This document shows, one piece after another, positions 19,661 to 27,889 of a stretch of 64,000 nucleotides of DNA (its first letter is position 1; each line of letters begins with the position of its first letter). The notes beneath the pieces are model-generated. The model was not told the DNA's origin. It saw nothing but the letters and a program-made list of their open reading frames with translations, and ran no database searches. The position numbers were made by a program, and so were the translations under genes. The DNA comes from Betaproteobacteria bacterium HGW-Betaproteobacteria-3 (lineage in GTDB: Bacteria > Pseudomonadota > Gammaproteobacteria > Burkholderiales > Burkholderiaceae_C), in assembly GCA_002842205.1 (NCBI GenBank), contig PHCI01000012.1:1-64000 (forward strand). Reading direction: 5' to 3'.

Positions 19661-20611
19661 TCAACTGCCTTTGTCCATCGCCTTGCGATGGCGCTCCACG
19701 AAGTCCTGATAGGTGTCCACACCGCGCAGTTGCAAGATGGTGTTGCGCACCGCCGCCTCCACCAGCACGGCGATATTGCGCCCAGCCACCACCTGGATCA
19801 CCGACTTTTGGACCGGGATGCCCAGCACGTCCTGGGTCAGTGGCTCATAAGGGATGCGCTCGTACTCGCGCTCCATGGTTTCGCGACGTACCAGATGCAC
19901 AATCAGCTTGAGGCGCATCTTGCGGCGAACCGCCGTTTCACCAAAGATGGCCCGGATGTCCAGCAGACCGATGCCGCGCACTTCCAGCAGGTTTTGCAGC
20001 AGATCGGGGCAACGGCCTTCGATCGTGGTCTGGTTGATGCGGTACAGGTCCACTGCGTCGTCGGCCACCAGGCCGTTGCCACGGGAGATCAGCTCCAGGC
20101 CCAGTTCGCTCTTGCCCAACCCGGATTCCCCGGTGATCAGCACGCCCAGGCCCAGAATGTCCATGAACACGCCGTGCATCGTGATGCGGTCGGCAAAGTA
20201 GCGCGACAGGTACGCCCGCAGCACGTCGATCACGAAGGCCGACGATTCGCGCGTCGCAAACATCGGGATCTGGGCGCGCTCGCACATCGACAGCAGCGCA
20301 TCAGGGGCCGTCAGGCCATCGGCCAGGATCAACACCGGCGGCTCCAGCGTGACGATACGGGCCACGCGGCGCGAGCAGTCTTCCGGTGTGGCGTTGGTGA
20401 GGTAGGCCACCTCGCGCTCGCCCAGTATCTGGACTCGGTAGGGGTGGATGTAATTGAGATAGCCCACGAGGTCGGCACCCGAGCGGGCCTTGCTGATGGC
20501 CACCTCGTCAAAGCGGCGCTCGGAGGCGCCCAGCCCCGCAATCCATTCCCATTTGAGCCGCGCGCGATGGTCTTCGAAAAGAACGTCGGCGCTGACGACG
20601 GTAGGTTTCAC
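19661..20611 (-). CDS. hprK: HPr kinase/phosphorylase
   Basis: Bifunctional enzyme that phosphorylates or dephosphorylates the seryl residue of HPr-like proteins in the nitrogen-related PTS of proteobacteria. The Walker A loop GESGLGKS is at about 161-168, with the upstream His of MHGVF (about 146) and the HPrK C-terminal signature around [16 protein letters not shown] prefer the GTG start ([12 protein letters not shown], 20611; 316 residues), eleven bases after the ptsN stop. An upstream ATG (20653) would overlap ptsN by about 30 bases. Confidence 0.93.
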   Translation of the reverse strand: MKPTVVSADVLFEDHRARLKWEWIAGLGASERRFDEVAISKARSGADLVGYLNYIHPYRVQILGEREVAYLTNATPEDCSRRVARIVTLEPPVLILADGLTAPDALLSMCERAQIPMFATRESSAFVIDVLRAYLSRYFADRITMHGVFMDILGLGVLITGESGLGKSELGLELISRGNGLVADDAVDLYRINQTTIEGRCPDLLQNLLEVRGIGLLDIRAIFGETAVRRKMRLKLIVHLVRRETMEREYERIPYEPLTQDVLGIPVQKSVIQVVAGRNIAVLVEAAVRNTILQLRGVDTYQDFVERHRKAMDKGS

Positions 20612-20621
20612 GCGGACCGGT

Positions 20622-21089
20622 TCAGGCGGTTTGGGCCGACTGCCAGGTGGCAATCATCTGGTGCAGTTCGGCCGCGTCGGTGCTGGCCTTGATTTTTTCA
20701 CGCAACGGCGCGTCGCTGAGCAACTCGGCGATCTCGGAGAGGATTTCAAGGTGCTTCTGCGTCGCCGCCTCGGGCACCAGCAGGAAAATCAGCAAACCCA
20801 CGGGCAGTTCATCGGGCGCATCGAACCCGATGGGCGCAGCCAGCTGGAACACTGCCGCCATCGGTGCCTTGAGGCCCTTGATGCGACCGTGCGGAATGGC
20901 CACGCCATGGCCCAGGCCGGTAGAGCCCAGGCGTTCACGCGCAAACAGACTGTCGGTGATGAGCGCCCGCGACAAACCGTGCAGATTCTCAAAGAGCAGG
21001 CCCGCCTCTTCAAAAGCACGCTTCTTGCTAGTGGCATCAACGCTCACGAGCACTTGGGTGGCAGGCAGGATGGACGACAGACGGTTCAT
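20622..21089 (-). CDS. ptsN: PTS IIA-Ntr regulatory protein
   Basis: EIIA domain of the nitrogen phosphotransferase system (155 residues), a phospho-relay regulator rather than a sugar transporter. The active-site histidine is in [13 protein letters not shown] (His67). In many proteobacteria its phosphorylation state controls potassium transport, sigma54-linked and stress functions. It lies between hpf and hprK, the conserved hpf-ptsN-hprK group, although a strong terminator separates it from hpf here. Confidence 0.95.
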   Translation of the reverse strand: MNRLSSILPATQVLVSVDATSKKRAFEEAGLLFENLHGLSRALITDSLFARERLGSTGLGHGVAIPHGRIKGLKAPMAAVFQLAAPIGFDAPDELPVGLLIFLLVPEAATQKHLEILSEIAELLSDAPLREKIKASTDAAELHQMIATWQSAQTA

Positions 21090-21172
21090 GGGTGTTCAGG
21101 GCGGATTATGCACCCGGCGCACCGCAGCGCAACAATTTCATACAAATTGCACCACAGCATACGGGCAGTCAC

Positions 21173-21197
21173 AAAAAAGCCGCCCGGATTGGGCGGC
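21173..21197 (-). terminator. Rho-independent terminator after hpf
   Basis: Reading leftward: GCCGCCC-loop-GGGCGGC followed by six T. It sits about 30 bases beyond the hpf stop and would end or attenuate transcription before ptsN. Confidence 0.9.
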
Positions 21198-21226
21198 TGG
21201 TTGGGCCATGAAAGCCGTGCGGGGGG

Positions 21227-21556
21227 TTACATCAGGCGCTTGGCCGTGTCGTGGTGATGGTCCTGCAGACGGTCTTTGTGACGCACCACCTGGCGGTCGA
21301 GCTTGTCCACCAGTTCGTCCACCGCCGCATACAGGTCGGCATGCGAGCTTTCGGCGAACATGTCGCTGCCCTTGACGTGGATATTGCATTCGGCGCGTTG
21401 CCTTCGCTCCTTTTCCTTTTGCTTTTCAACAGTAAGCAGCACCTTGACATCGACCACCTGGTCGAAGTGCCGGGTGATCCGATCGAGCTTGGTCGTCACG
21501 TAATTGCGCAAGGCAGGGGTGACTTCGAGATGGTGACCGCTGATCGTCAGGTTCAT
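21227..21556 (-). CDS. hpf: Ribosome hibernation promoting factor (sigma54 modulation protein)
   Basis: Short HPF/YfiA-family protein of 109 residues ([20 protein letters not shown]...) that binds the 30S subunit and promotes 100S dimers in resting cells. The start at 21556 follows a perfect AGGAGG. In many proteobacteria hpf follows rpoN. Here rpoN is absent and a divergent patatin-type gene occupies the upstream side, so hpf has its own promoter region. His-rich C-terminus ([10 protein letters not shown]). Confidence 0.95.
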   Translation of the reverse strand: MNLTISGHHLEVTPALRNYVTTKLDRITRHFDQVVDVKVLLTVEKQKEKERRQRAECNIHVKGSDMFAESSHADLYAAVDELVDKLDRQVVRHKDRLQDHHHDTAKRLM

Positions 21557-21653
21557 GAATAACCTCCTGTGGCTGACGGGTTGAAACAGCCGTACGGCGA
21601 CACCGGACGGCAAGGGGAAACGGACGGGGGGAATGGGAGAAGACGGAATTTGC

Positions 21654-21668
21654 GCAAGCACAAGGCCA
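21654..21668 (-). promoter_or_regulatory. Possible sigma54 (-24/-12) promoter for hpf
   Basis: The minus strand reads TGGCCTTGTGCTTGC, which has the invariant GG and GC dinucleotides ten bases apart. It would start transcription about 85 bases before the hpf ATG. The rest of the -24 element is imperfect, so this is tentative. Confidence 0.35.
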
Positions 21669-21892
21669 CTATGCGCCCGGCCATTGAGAAATGCAATCCC
21701 TTTGCATTGTTGCAGTGCAGCAAGGATGGTTTTTGGGCCGGTGCGCCCGCAGGCATGTCGCGCAATTTCCATCAACCTGGCAGCAGCCCCGTCCGGGGAC
21801 CAGGCATCGGCTGTTGGCTATGGACCACGCGCGGCGATCCCCTGCCACGCGCAAAAGCCGCGCCAGCCGTGCGGCTGCGGCATGATGCCGTC

Positions 21893-23095
21893 ATGAGCCT
21901 GGACACCATTTTCGACACCGCATTTTCAGACCCTCCGCGCGAGGCGCGGGCGCTGGTGCTGATGGGGGGCGGCGCCCGTACGGCCTACCAGGCGGGCGTG
22001 CTGCAGGCAATCGGCACGCTGCTGGGACTGCAACCCCGGGGGGCCGAGCGGTTTCCGTTTCGCATCCTGGTGGGCACATCGGCCGGCGCCCTCAACGCGG
22101 CCTACCTGGCCGGCTGCGCGACCGAGGGGTTGGGCGCTTTTGACCAGCTGGCGCACTTCTGGGGACAGCTTCGGTCGCCGCATGTGTACAAGATCAACCT
22201 CACGCCATGGGCGCAGCTCAGCAAATGGGCGGCCGCGTTCAGCCTGTCGCGCCACGCCCGTGCCCATGGCGCGGTGCTGGACAACACCCCGCTGGTAGAC
22301 ACCCTGCACCACGTGATCTCGCTGCCCGGCATTGACCAGGCATTGCAGCGCGACGTGCTGGACGCGCTGGCAATCACGGCTTCGAGCTATACCAGCGGCG
22401 TGCACTGGACGTTTTGCCAGACACGGGACGACGCGGCACCGCAGACATGGTCGCGCCCCGGTCGCCGGGCCGAGTTCCAGCCCATCACCATCGAGCACCT
22501 CATGGCCTCCAGCGCCATTCCGTTCATCTTCCCGGCCACCCCCTTGTGGGTGGATTCCCACCGCGAATACTTTGGTGATGGCTCGATGCGGCAGATTTCA
22601 CCGCTGTCGCCGGCCATGCACCTGGGGGCCACCCGGGTGCTGGTGATCGGCGTGGGCCAGCCCGAGCGGGCCGGGCTGGGCAGCGAGCACCCGGCCGCGC
22701 CGACGCTGGGCGGCATTGCCGGGCATGCCATGGCCAGCGTGTTCCACGACACCCTGCAGGCCGACGTGGAGCAGACCGTGCGGGTCAACCAGACCCTGGC
22801 CCGGCTCCCGCGCGAGGTGGCGGCGGCGCTGCCCTATCGCACCGTGGAGGTGCTGGCCATTCAGCCGTCACAATCGCTGGACGCCTTGGCCCAGGCCCAC
22901 GCACAGGAGCTGCCGGCCGCCACCCGGCGGGCATTGGGCGGCCTCGGCGCCTTGCGGGGCGGTGGCGCGGCGCTGGCCAGCTACCTGTTGTTCGAACCGG
23001 GCTTTGTGCAGGCCCTGTTGACGCTGGGTGAGCAGGACGCCTTTGCGCACAAGGCACAGATCGAGGCATTTTTCGGGGGCCGTTCGATCCGGTAA
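21893..23095 (+). CDS. Patatin-like phospholipase family protein
   Basis: Predicted lipid acyl hydrolase of 400 residues. The oxyanion-hole motif GGGARTAYQAG (from about residue 25), the nucleophile elbow GTSAG (Ser63) and the dyad aspartate in FGDGS (Asp229) are intact, so it should be active. No signal peptide is seen. I start at the ATG of MSLDTIFDT (21893). The in-frame sequence upstream to 21569 is unlike the family and overlaps the hpf promoter region. The 336-base gap to hpf otherwise holds only the possible sigma54 site and a small TGCA-flanked palindrome (about 21690-21710). The substrate is unknown. Confidence 0.85.
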   Translation: MSLDTIFDTAFSDPPREARALVLMGGGARTAYQAGVLQAIGTLLGLQPRGAERFPFRILVGTSAGALNAAYLAGCATEGLGAFDQLAHFWGQLRSPHVYKINLTPWAQLSKWAAAFSLSRHARAHGAVLDNTPLVDTLHHVISLPGIDQALQRDVLDALAITASSYTSGVHWTFCQTRDDAAPQTWSRPGRRAEFQPITIEHLMASSAIPFIFPATPLWVDSHREYFGDGSMRQISPLSPAMHLGATRVLVIGVGQPERAGLGSEHPAAPTLGGIAGHAMASVFHDTLQADVEQTVRVNQTLARLPREVAAALPYRTVEVLAIQPSQSLDALAQAHAQELPAATRRALGGLGALRGGGAALASYLLFEPGFVQALLTLGEQDAFAHKAQIEAFFGGRSIR

Positions 23096-23157
23096 GCCGT
23101 GCCGCAGCGGTCCCCGGTGCCATAATTCGCGGTTGTAATTTGAGCGGAGAACGCGTC

Positions 23158-23181
23158 ATGGAGAACTGCCCCAGTTGGTAG
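23158..23181 (+). CDS. corA leader peptide, MENCPSW
   Basis: Seven-codon upstream ORF (ATG at 23158, TAG ending at 23181) with a well-placed GGAGA Shine-Dalgarno at 23146-23150. Its stop codon ends on the first base of the leader hairpin. The peptide contains Cys, Pro and Trp codons, as expected of a ribosome-stalling or translation-monitoring leader. Salmonella corA is known to have a leader peptide (CorL); this one is unrelated in sequence. Translation is inferred. Confidence 0.55.
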   Translation: MENCPSW

Positions 23182-23259
23182 CTTTCGACTCCCTTGCCAG
23201 CATCGGGGTTGAAAGCGGCACCTTCCATCCCCCACCACCCGAATGCACCCCAAGGGAGT
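23181..23259 (+). promoter_or_regulatory. corA leader: hairpin with anti-Shine-Dalgarno switch
   Basis: Stem GCTTTCGAC (23181-23189) pairs with GTTGAAAGC (23208-23216). ACTCCCTTG (23188-23196) is perfectly complementary to CAAGGGAGT (23251-23259), the corA Shine-Dalgarno. The last bases of the stem's 5' arm (23188-23189) belong to both helices, so the two pairings compete. This is the logic of a translational switch. A ribosome on the MENCPSW ORF would melt the stem. Confidence 0.6.
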
Positions 23260-23264
23260 GAGCC

Positions 23265-24251
23265 ATGCTCAACATATTCACGCTCGCCAACGGCCGGCTC
23301 GTCCAGGAAGAGATCGAATCACTGGAAGACCTGTCCCGCTTCCAGCCCATCTGGGTGGACCTTGAGTCGCCCACACTTGATGAAAAGCGCTGGATCAAGC
23401 AGTACTACGGCCTGTCGATCCCCGAAGACGCGATGGACGAGGACATCGAGGAGTCGGCCCGTTTCTACGAGGAGGACAACGGCGAGTTGCACATCCGCAG
23501 CGACTTCCTGATTGCCGACGAGGCCGACCCGCGCACCGTGCGCGTGGCGTTCATCCTGAACCAGCACAACACCGAACTCAAAAGCCGCGGCGTGCTGTTT
23601 TCCATTCACGACGAAGACGTGCCGGTGTTCCGGCTGCTGCGCTTGCGAGCCCGCCGGGCCCCCGGCTTGATCGAGGACGCCAAAGAGGTTCTGCTCAAGC
23701 TGTACGACGTGGACGCCGAATACTCGGCCGACGCGCTCGAGGGCATTTACGACGACCTCGAAAAAGTCAGCAAACAGGTGCTGGCCGGCAACGTGACCGA
23801 CACCCTGGCCGGCGAGGTGCTGGCCGCCATCGCCCGCCAGGAAGACTTGAACGGCCGCATCCGCCGCAACATGATGGACACGCGCCGCGCCGTGAGCTTC
23901 ATGATGCGCAGCCGCATGCTCAACGCCGAGCAGTTCGAAGAGGCCCGCCAGATCCTGCGCGACATCGAGTCGCTGGACAACCACACGGCGTTCCTGTTCG
24001 ACAAGGTCAACTTTCTGATGGACGCCACTGTGGGTTTCATCAACATCAACCAGAACAAGATCATCAAGATCTTCTCGGTGGCCAGCGTGGCGCTGCTGCC
24101 ACCGACCTTGATCGCCAGCATCTACGGCATGAATTTCCAGTACATGCCCGAACTGGCCCAGAAGTGGGGCTACCCCTATGCGCTGGCGCTGATGCTGGCC
24201 AGCGCGCTGGTGCCCATGTGGTACTTCCGCAAGCGCGGTTGGCTCAAATAG
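23265..24251 (+). CDS. corA: Magnesium/cobalt transporter CorA
   Basis: Homopentameric divalent-cation channel of the inner membrane, 328 residues. A long cytoplasmic N-terminal domain is followed by two C-terminal helices. The signature GMN is in YGMNF at about 287-291, and a basic tail (FRKRGWLK) follows. The Shine-Dalgarno AAGGGAG lies about six bases before the ATG and can be masked by the leader. Expression is probably controlled through that leader. It is convergent with mtnN, with the dispersed repeat copy C between them. Confidence 0.95.
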   Translation: MLNIFTLANGRLVQEEIESLEDLSRFQPIWVDLESPTLDEKRWIKQYYGLSIPEDAMDEDIEESARFYEEDNGELHIRSDFLIADEADPRTVRVAFILNQHNTELKSRGVLFSIHDEDVPVFRLLRLRARRAPGLIEDAKEVLLKLYDVDAEYSADALEGIYDDLEKVSKQVLAGNVTDTLAGEVLAAIARQEDLNGRIRRNMMDTRRAVSFMMRSRMLNAEQFEEARQILRDIESLDNHTAFLFDKVNFLMDATVGFININQNKIIKIFSVASVALLPPTLIASIYGMNFQYMPELAQKWGYPYALALMLASALVPMWYFRKRGWLK

Positions 24252-24267
24252 CCTTTTCCGTCATTTT

Positions 24268-24329
24268 ATTGAAGAAAATCGCCTTTAGCCCCCGTGAAAT
24301 GGCGATAGTTTGCTACATTTAACATAGCA
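24268..24329 (-). repeat. Dispersed intergenic repeat, copy C
   Basis: Best-preserved copy. The minus strand has the outer hairpin GCTATG/TGTAGC (two G-U pairs), AGCAAACTAT, ATCGCC/GGCGAT arms around the CGGGGGCTAAA box, then a TTTTCTT tail. Its hairpin overlaps the 3' end of mtnN and supplies that gene's last codons and TAA stop. Confidence 0.8.
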
Positions 24330-25074
24330 GTCTGAACAATCGGTCCATCGTGGCCACGCTGTACCGCGCGGCTACCGTTTGCAGGAATCGGGCGAAATCC
24401 ACGTGCGCCGCGTCGTCGGCGCGGTCGGAAATGGTGCGCACCACGGCCAGCGGCACGCCGTAGTCGCGGCACACCTGCGCAAACGCGGCGCCTTCCATCT
24501 CGACCGCCAGCGCATCGGGCAAGGCCTGTTGCAACACGCGACTCTCGGCCGTGGTGGCCACAAAGCGGTCACCACTGATCAGCAGGCCCCGGTGCAGCCG
24601 CGGCGCGTGCAGGGCAAATTCGTCGCGCGTGGCGGGCGTCAGGATGTGCGGCAGATCGGCCAGCGTGGCCGTGGCCGCCTGCACCAGCGCCGCCGTCCAG
24701 GCCGGATCGGCCGCAAATCGCGCCGTGCCATAGCCCGGCGCTTCGTACCTGGGAAACAGCGGCGAGACGTCCAGGTCGTGCTGCAAAAAGTGCTCGGCCA
24801 CGACCATATCGCCCACGTTCACGCCCGGCGCCAGGCCGCCCGCAACACCAGTGAACACGATGCGCTGCACGCCAAATCGCTCGATCAGCACGGTGGCCGT
24901 GGTGGCGGCGGCCACCTTGCCGATGCGTGACAGCACGGCCACCACCTCGTGACCGTGCAGGTGGCCTTGCCAGAATTCACGCCCCGCCGCCTGCACCCGG
25001 CGTTCGTCGGGCATCAGCGCCAGCACGGCCGCCAGCTCTTCGTGCATGGCGCTGACGATGGCGGTGCGGGTCAT
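24319..25074 (-). CDS. mtnN: 5'-methylthioadenosine/S-adenosylhomocysteine nucleosidase
   Basis: Hydrolyses MTA and SAH (and 5'-deoxyadenosine), recycling adenine and methionine and feeding autoinducer chemistry in some bacteria. The 251-residue protein has the N-terminal AIVSAMHEELAAV, the FTGVAGGLAPGVNVGDMVVA phosphorylase-like block and the substrate-binding VEMEGAAFAQVC and ISDRAD motifs containing the catalytic Glu and Asp. The last residues (LLC, stop) are encoded by the edge of repeat copy C. It lies 23 bases downstream of the dppA-like gene. Confidence 0.93.
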   Translation of the reverse strand: MTRTAIVSAMHEELAAVLALMPDERRVQAAGREFWQGHLHGHEVVAVLSRIGKVAAATTATVLIERFGVQRIVFTGVAGGLAPGVNVGDMVVAEHFLQHDLDVSPLFPRYEAPGYGTARFAADPAWTAALVQAATATLADLPHILTPATRDEFALHAPRLHRGLLISGDRFVATTAESRVLQQALPDALAVEMEGAAFAQVCRDYGVPLAVVRTISDRADDAAHVDFARFLQTVAARYSVATMDRLFRLLC

Positions 25075-25097
25075 GGCAGGCCGCGAGGTCGCGGGTG

Positions 25098-26696
25098 TCA
25101 GGGCTTGAGGTCCACGCCGTAGAAGGTGTGGCGGCCAAACGGGCTGAGCTTGAAGTCCACGACTTCCTTGCGCATGGGCTTGAGCTGCACCGCATGCGCA
25201 ATGGTGAACCAGGGCGCCTGCTCCTTGAAGATCACCTGGGCCTTCTTGTACAGCGCGTCACGGTCGGCCTGTTTGGCGGTGGTTTTGGCCTTGAGCACCA
25301 GGTCTTCATAGGGCTGATAGCAGAACTTGGCCACGTTGCTGCCACCGGTTTTGGCCGAATCGCAGCCCAGCAGGGTGTGCAGGAAGTTGTCCGGATCGCC
25401 GTTGTCGCCGGTCCAGCCCAGCATGCCCATCTGGTGCTCCCCGGCCTGCATGCGCTTGCGGTACTCGCCCCACTCGAAGCTCTTGATCTCGGCCTTCACG
25501 CCAATCTTGGCCAGATCGGCCTGCATCAACTCGGCAATGCGCCGGGCGTTGGGGTTGTAGGGACGCTGCACCGGCATGGCCCAGAGGTCGGTGCTCAGGC
25601 CATTGGGGAAACCGGCCTGTGCCAGCAGCTTTTTGGCGGCTTGCGGATCGAACGGATCGTCCTTGATCGCGTCGTTGTACGACCACATCGATGGCGGGAT
25701 CGGGTTTTTGGCGGCCACGCCGGTGGAGAGGTACACGCCGTCAATGATGGCCTTCTTGTCGATCGCCATGCTGATGGCCTTGCGCACCCGCACGTCGTCA
25801 AACGGCTTTTTCTGGGTGTTGAAGGCCAGGTAGCCAACGTTCAGGCCGGCTTGCTCCAGCACCTTGATGTTGGGGTCTTTGCGGATCGCGTCCAGATCGG
25901 CCGGGTTGGGGTACGGCATCACGTGGCACTCGCCCTTTTGCAGCTTGGCCCAGCGCACCGAGGCGTCGGGGGTGATGGAAAAAATCAGGTCATCGATCTT
26001 GGCCTTGCCACCCCAGAACTGCGCGAAGGCCTTGTAGCGGATCACCGCGTCTTTCTGGTATTGCACCAGGTAGAACGGCCCCGTGCCAATGGGCTCCTGG
26101 TCGATTTTTTCAGGCGTGCCGGCCTGCAGCATGGCAATGGCATATTCCTTGGACTGCACGCCGGCGTACTCCATGGCCAGATTGGCCAGGAACGGCGCCT
26201 CGGGGCGGTTCAGCGTGATCTTGACGGTGTACTCGTCCACCTTGTCCACCGACTTGAGCAGCTTGGGCATGCCCATGTCGTTGAAGTAGGAGTGGTTGGG
26301 GCTGGTGACCTTGAAATACGGATCGTTTTCGATCCACTGGCGCTGGATCATGAACAGCATGTCGTCGGCGTTGAAGTCGCGCGAAGGCTTGAAGTTCTTG
26401 TTGCTGTGCCACTTGACGCCCTTGCGCAGCTGGAAGGTGTAGACCAGGCCGTCGGGCGAAATGGTCCACTTCTCGGCCAGGCCGGGGACCACATTGGTGG
26501 TGCCGCGCTCAAACTCGACGATGCGGCTGTAAATCTGGCTGTTGGCGTCGAACGAGGTGCCGGTGGTGTTGATGGCCGGATAGAAATTCTCGGGACTGCC
26601 TTCCGAGCAGTACACCAGGGTTTTGGCGGACACGCCCGCGGCGGCCAGTGCCAGCACGGCAACGGCAAAGTGTTTGCGATGGACCGGAAGTTTCAT
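25098..26696 (-). CDS. dppA: ABC transporter substrate-binding protein, dipeptide (DppA) type
   Basis: Periplasmic solute-binding protein of 532 residues with a Sec signal peptide (cleavage near AAAGVSA-KT). It begins with the family motif LVYCSEGSPENFYPA and contains VPGLAEKWTISPDGLVYTFQLRKGVKWH, typical of family 5 peptide-binding proteins. It would deliver di- or oligopeptides (or heme, as some DppA do) to the DppBCDF transporter encoded just upstream. It comes last in this series rather than first, about 60 bases after dppF, with its own Shine-Dalgarno (GGAGCT). Confidence 0.92.
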   Translation of the reverse strand: MKLPVHRKHFAVAVLALAAAGVSAKTLVYCSEGSPENFYPAINTTGTSFDANSQIYSRIVEFERGTTNVVPGLAEKWTISPDGLVYTFQLRKGVKWHSNKNFKPSRDFNADDMLFMIQRQWIENDPYFKVTSPNHSYFNDMGMPKLLKSVDKVDEYTVKITLNRPEAPFLANLAMEYAGVQSKEYAIAMLQAGTPEKIDQEPIGTGPFYLVQYQKDAVIRYKAFAQFWGGKAKIDDLIFSITPDASVRWAKLQKGECHVMPYPNPADLDAIRKDPNIKVLEQAGLNVGYLAFNTQKKPFDDVRVRKAISMAIDKKAIIDGVYLSTGVAAKNPIPPSMWSYNDAIKDDPFDPQAAKKLLAQAGFPNGLSTDLWAMPVQRPYNPNARRIAELMQADLAKIGVKAEIKSFEWGEYRKRMQAGEHQMGMLGWTGDNGDPDNFLHTLLGCDSAKTGGSNVAKFCYQPYEDLVLKAKTTAKQADRDALYKKAQVIFKEQAPWFTIAHAVQLKPMRKEVVDFKLSPFGRHTFYGVDLKP

Positions 26697-26755
26697 GGGA
26701 GCTCCTTCAAGGATTGGAAAGACACGTTCAACAGGGAATCATTATCTGCCGCGGC

Positions 26756-27889
26756 TCACCCGGGGGAGCCCTGCGTCGGCAGCTCGCCGGCAAAGTGGCA
26801 GGCCACGCGGCGCTCGTCCATGACGCGCGGCAGCGGCCGCTCGGCACTGCAGCGCTCCACGGCATGGGGGCAGCGACTGGAGAACACGCAGCCGCTGGGC
26901 GGGTTCAACGGCGAGGGCAATTCGCCCGCAAGCACGATGCGTTGCGTGATGCCCGCACCCACACCGGGCGTGGAAGCCAGCAGGGCCTGGGTGTACGGAT
27001 GCAGCGGGCGGGCAAAGAGCTTGTCGCGCGGCCCCTGCTCCATCACGTGGCCGAGGTACATGACCAGCACATCGTGGGCAATGTGGCGCACCACCGCCAG
27101 GTCGTGCGAAATGAAAAGATAGGCCAGCCCCAGACGCGCCTGGAGATCGGCCAGCAGGTTCAGCACCTGCGCCTGGATGGACACGTCCAGCGCCGACACG
27201 GGCTCGTCAGCCACCAGCAACCTGGGGTTGAGCATGAGCGCGCGCCCGATGGCGATGCGCTGGCGCTGGCCGCCCGAAAACATGTGCGGGTAGCGATTCG
27301 CATGCTCGGGCCGCAGCCCGACCTGCGCCAGCATCTCGCGCGCCCGCTGGGCGCGTTCGCCACGCCCGAGGGATGTGCTGATTTCAAGTGGTGCCTCGAG
27401 CACGGCGCTGATTTTCTTGCGCGGGTTGAGCGAGCCAAACGGGTTCTGGAACACCATCTGGACGGCTTGCCGCAACCGCCGCGATTCGCCAGCCGGAGGA
27501 TTCACCGCGTCGGTGCCGTCGAGCCTCAACGTGCCCTCGGTGGGCTTTTCGATCAGCGCCACCATGCGGGCCAAGGTCGACTTGCCGCAGCCCGACTCGC
27601 CCACGATGGCCAGCGTCTTGCCGGCTTCCAGGGTGAACGACACTCCGCCCACCGCCTGCAATTGCGCAGCCCCACGGAACAGGCCGCGCCGGATGGTGTA
27701 GACCTTGCGCAGGTTGTCGGCTTGCAGCACCGCGCTGACTGGAGCACCTTCGCCCTGGCGGGCTGCTGTGCGAGCTTGCTTGGGGCGGTCCGGCGCTGCG
27801 CTCTTGGCCCCCACGCTCCCCACTTCGTGTGGTTCGCTGCCCCCCGAGGGGGCTGAGCTTGCTTGGGAACGGCCCGGCGCTGCGCTCAT
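26756..27889 (-). CDS. dppF: Peptide ABC transporter ATP-binding protein DppF
   Basis: Cytoplasmic ATPase of the peptide importer. Walker [10 protein letters not shown], signature [15 protein letters not shown], Walker [13 protein letters not shown] and the oligopeptide-transporter C-terminal Cys-rich box ([14 protein letters not shown]) are intact. With the ATG at 27889 (ATGA overlap with the dppD stop) the protein has 377 residues, of which about the first 50 are a Ser/Ala/Gly-rich extension translated from a repeat. A GTG at 27730 (before [10 protein letters not shown]) may be the ancestral start. In that case the repeat would be an untranslated spacer. Confidence 0.92.
   Translation of the reverse strand: MSAAPGRSQASSAPSGGSEPHEVGSVGAKSAAPDRPKQARTAARQGEGAPVSAVLQADNLRKVYTIRRGLFRGAAQLQAVGGVSFTLEAGKTLAIVGESGCGKSTLARMVALIEKPTEGTLRLDGTDAVNPPAGESRRLRQAVQMVFQNPFGSLNPRKKISAVLEAPLEISTSLGRGERAQRAREMLAQVGLRPEHANRYPHMFSGGQRQRIAIGRALMLNPRLLVADEPVSALDVSIQAQVLNLLADLQARLGLAYLFISHDLAVVRHIAHDVLVMYLGHVMEQGPRDKLFARPLHPYTQALLASTPGVGAGITQRIVLAGELPSPLNPPSGCVFSSRCPHAVERCSAERPLPRVMDERRVACHFAGELPTQGSPG
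27772..27887. repeat. Repeat block in the 5' end of dppF
   Basis: Two near-identical direct repeats of about 32 bases (27772-27803 and 27855-27887, both beginning GAGCTTGCTTGGG and ending CGGCGCTGCGCTC) flank a spacer with a perfect hairpin GCCCCC-CGA-GGGGGC (27839-27853). I associate this CCCCGAGGGG-type repeat with Comamonadaceae intergenic regions, from memory. Here it is in frame between dppD and dppF. Confidence 0.75.
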
